A DNA stretch of 64,000 bases, taken from the NCBI GenBank assembly GCA_902651635.1, contig CACRSC010000032.1, positions 337,937 through 401,936 on the forward strand. The letters are read 5' to 3'. The notes beneath the pieces are model-generated. The model made no database searches, was not told the DNA's origin, and worked only from the letters and a program-made list of their open reading frames with translations. A program made the translations under genes and the position numbers. Positions 62,838 to 64,000 of this stretch are shown one piece after another (the first letter of the stretch is position 1; each line of letters opens with the position of its first letter). Source of the stretch: Mastigamoeba balamuthi (Eukaryota; Evosea; Mastigamoebida; Mastigamoebidae).

Positions 62838-64000
62838 ATGCTCGGACAGCGCCAGCTCCAGCCACTGCTGCTGCTGCTGCTCGCCCTCTGCGCGTGCAGC
62901 TCCCTCGCGCAGAACTGCGGCGTGGGCAGCGGCAAGGACACGTGCCCCTCGGACACTCCGTGCTGGTCCGCAAAAAACCAAGTCAAACGAAACTCGTCCA
63001 CTCAGGTCCACCGCCACGGCCCGCTCCCCCTCGCAGCTCGCAGTACGGCTACTGCGGCACCTCGGACGCGCATTGCGGCGCGGGCTGCCTGTGCGGGTGC
63101 CCCGGCAAGCCCGCGTGCGGAGGCGGGGCGAAGCCGGACCCCAAGCCCAGCGGATCAGGCGACAAGGTCTACGCCGTCTACCTCGCCGACTGGACCGAGG
63201 GCGCCTCAGGGTGAGCCCCAGCCCCGCAGGGGGCTCTGGGCCGCTGCCACGCGCACTCACCCCCGGCGTCGCCGCGGCGCAGGTCGTGCGGCAGCGTTCC
63301 GTGCAAGTTCACGACGAGCGACATCGACACCTCGCTGATGACGCACATCAACGTCGCCTTCGCGGTGCTCGACACGGCGGCCTACACGCTGAAGCTGGGC
63401 GACACGGGCTTCCTCTCGCGCGTCACGGGGCTCAGGGCGCGCAGCCCGGGCCTGCGCGTGCTGCTGTCGGTCGGCGGGGGCTCGTTCAGCTTCGACGAGG
63501 CCACCAAAGGCGTCTTCGGCAAGATGGCCGCCTCGCAGGCCACGCGCGCCGCGTTCATCGCCTCGGCCGTCCAGGGCGCGCGGCAGCACGCGCTCGACGG
63601 CATCGATATCGACTGGGAGTACCCGACGAGCGCGGACCGCTCCAACTTCGTGGCGCTGCTGCGCGAGCTCCGGGCCGCCGTCGACGCCGAGGAGCGCCCC
63701 GCGGGCACCGAGAAGCTGCTGCTGACCATCGCGGCGTCGGCGGGCTCGTGGGCGCTGGACGCGGGCTACGACCTGCCGGCGGTGGCGCAGAGCCTCGACT
63801 GGATCAACGTGATGACCTACGACATGTCGGGCAGCTGGGACTCGACGACGGGCCCGCACACGGCGCTGCGCGGGTGGCCCAACAGCATCGATGGCGCCGT
63901 GCAGTACTACCTCGACAAGGGCGTGCCCGCCAGCAAGCTGGTCGTGGGCCTCGCGAGCTACGGCAGGTCGTGGACGCTCGCCTCGGCCGGCAACCACAAG
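62838..64000 (+). CDS. Secreted GH18 chitinase with hevein-type chitin-binding domain (3' end outside window)
   Basis: Cleaves chitin; secreted. Exons 62838-62965, 63037-63210 and 63283 onward. Signal peptide LQPLLLLLLALCACSSLAQ. Splicing with donor GTCCGC joins the hevein (CBM18) domain precisely: CGVGSGKDTCPSDTPC then CSQYGYCGTSDAHCG. A Gly/Pro linker leads into GH18: VYAVYLADWTEGAS, THINVAFAVLD, RVLLSVGGGSF, catalytic DGIDIDWEYP with Glu as acid/base, INVMTYDMSGSWD, and LVVGLASYGRSW at the window edge. The exon border between the two halves of the hevein domain is phase 2. Could serve feeding on fungi or encystment. Confidence 0.93.

Overview
The window looks like nuclear DNA of a GC-rich, intron-rich, motile unicellular eukaryote. 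Most genes are split by short introns (about 50-130 bp, a few of 200-480 bp). Clear eukaryotic orthologues are present: ATR kinase, RBM25, ribosomal protein eL13, a YTH m6A reader, inositol monophosphatase, a RapGAP, and DRC9/IQCG, a motile-cilium protein. The species cannot be named from sequence alone. A free-living flagellated amoeba or related flagellate would fit the cilium gene, chitinase, FG-GAP proteins and WD40-SAM-U-box protein. One N (60333) and three probable homopolymer length errors indicate draft sequence.

Left part (1-26 kb), accessory and repetitive: the 3' part of a WD40-SAM-SAM-U-box ubiquitin ligase with one WD repeat per exon; a secreted protein with 14 FG-GAP repeats; a secreted leucine-rich-repeat protein with one LRR per exon; two tandem F-box/LRR paralogues; a large P-loop NTPase; then two nearly identical genes arranged head to head. 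These two encode a signal peptide, a seven-repeat integrin-alpha-like propeller, one Ig-like domain, one or two membrane segments and a C-terminal ADP-ribosyltransferase domain of the R-S-ExE class. The pair forms a roughly 3.1-kb-arm inverted duplication. Next to it is a tandem duplication of about 945 bp carrying the convergent 3' ends of the NTPase gene and one transferase gene.

Right part (27-64 kb), compact housekeeping block: ATR (20 exons, about 2861 residues, minus strand); a probable N-myristoylated protein of unknown function; RapGAP; a Q/A-rich orphan; inositol monophosphatase; DRC9; RBM25; a chymotrypsin-fold protein with Cys at the nucleophile position; an RRM protein; eL13; a GDT1/TMEM165-like transporter; a YTH protein; and the 5' part of a GH18 chitinase with a hevein-type domain. 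Several pairs are divergent with only 110-135 bp between start codons and so probably share promoters.

The most unusual points are the propeller/ADP-ribosyltransferase receptors and their palindromic arrangement, an intron donor consensus of GT-N-C-G rather than GTRAG, exon-per-repeat gene architecture, and a strong excess of the palindrome TCAATTGA in introns and gaps between 28 and 56 kb. No tRNA, rRNA, CRISPR array or virus-like element was recognised.
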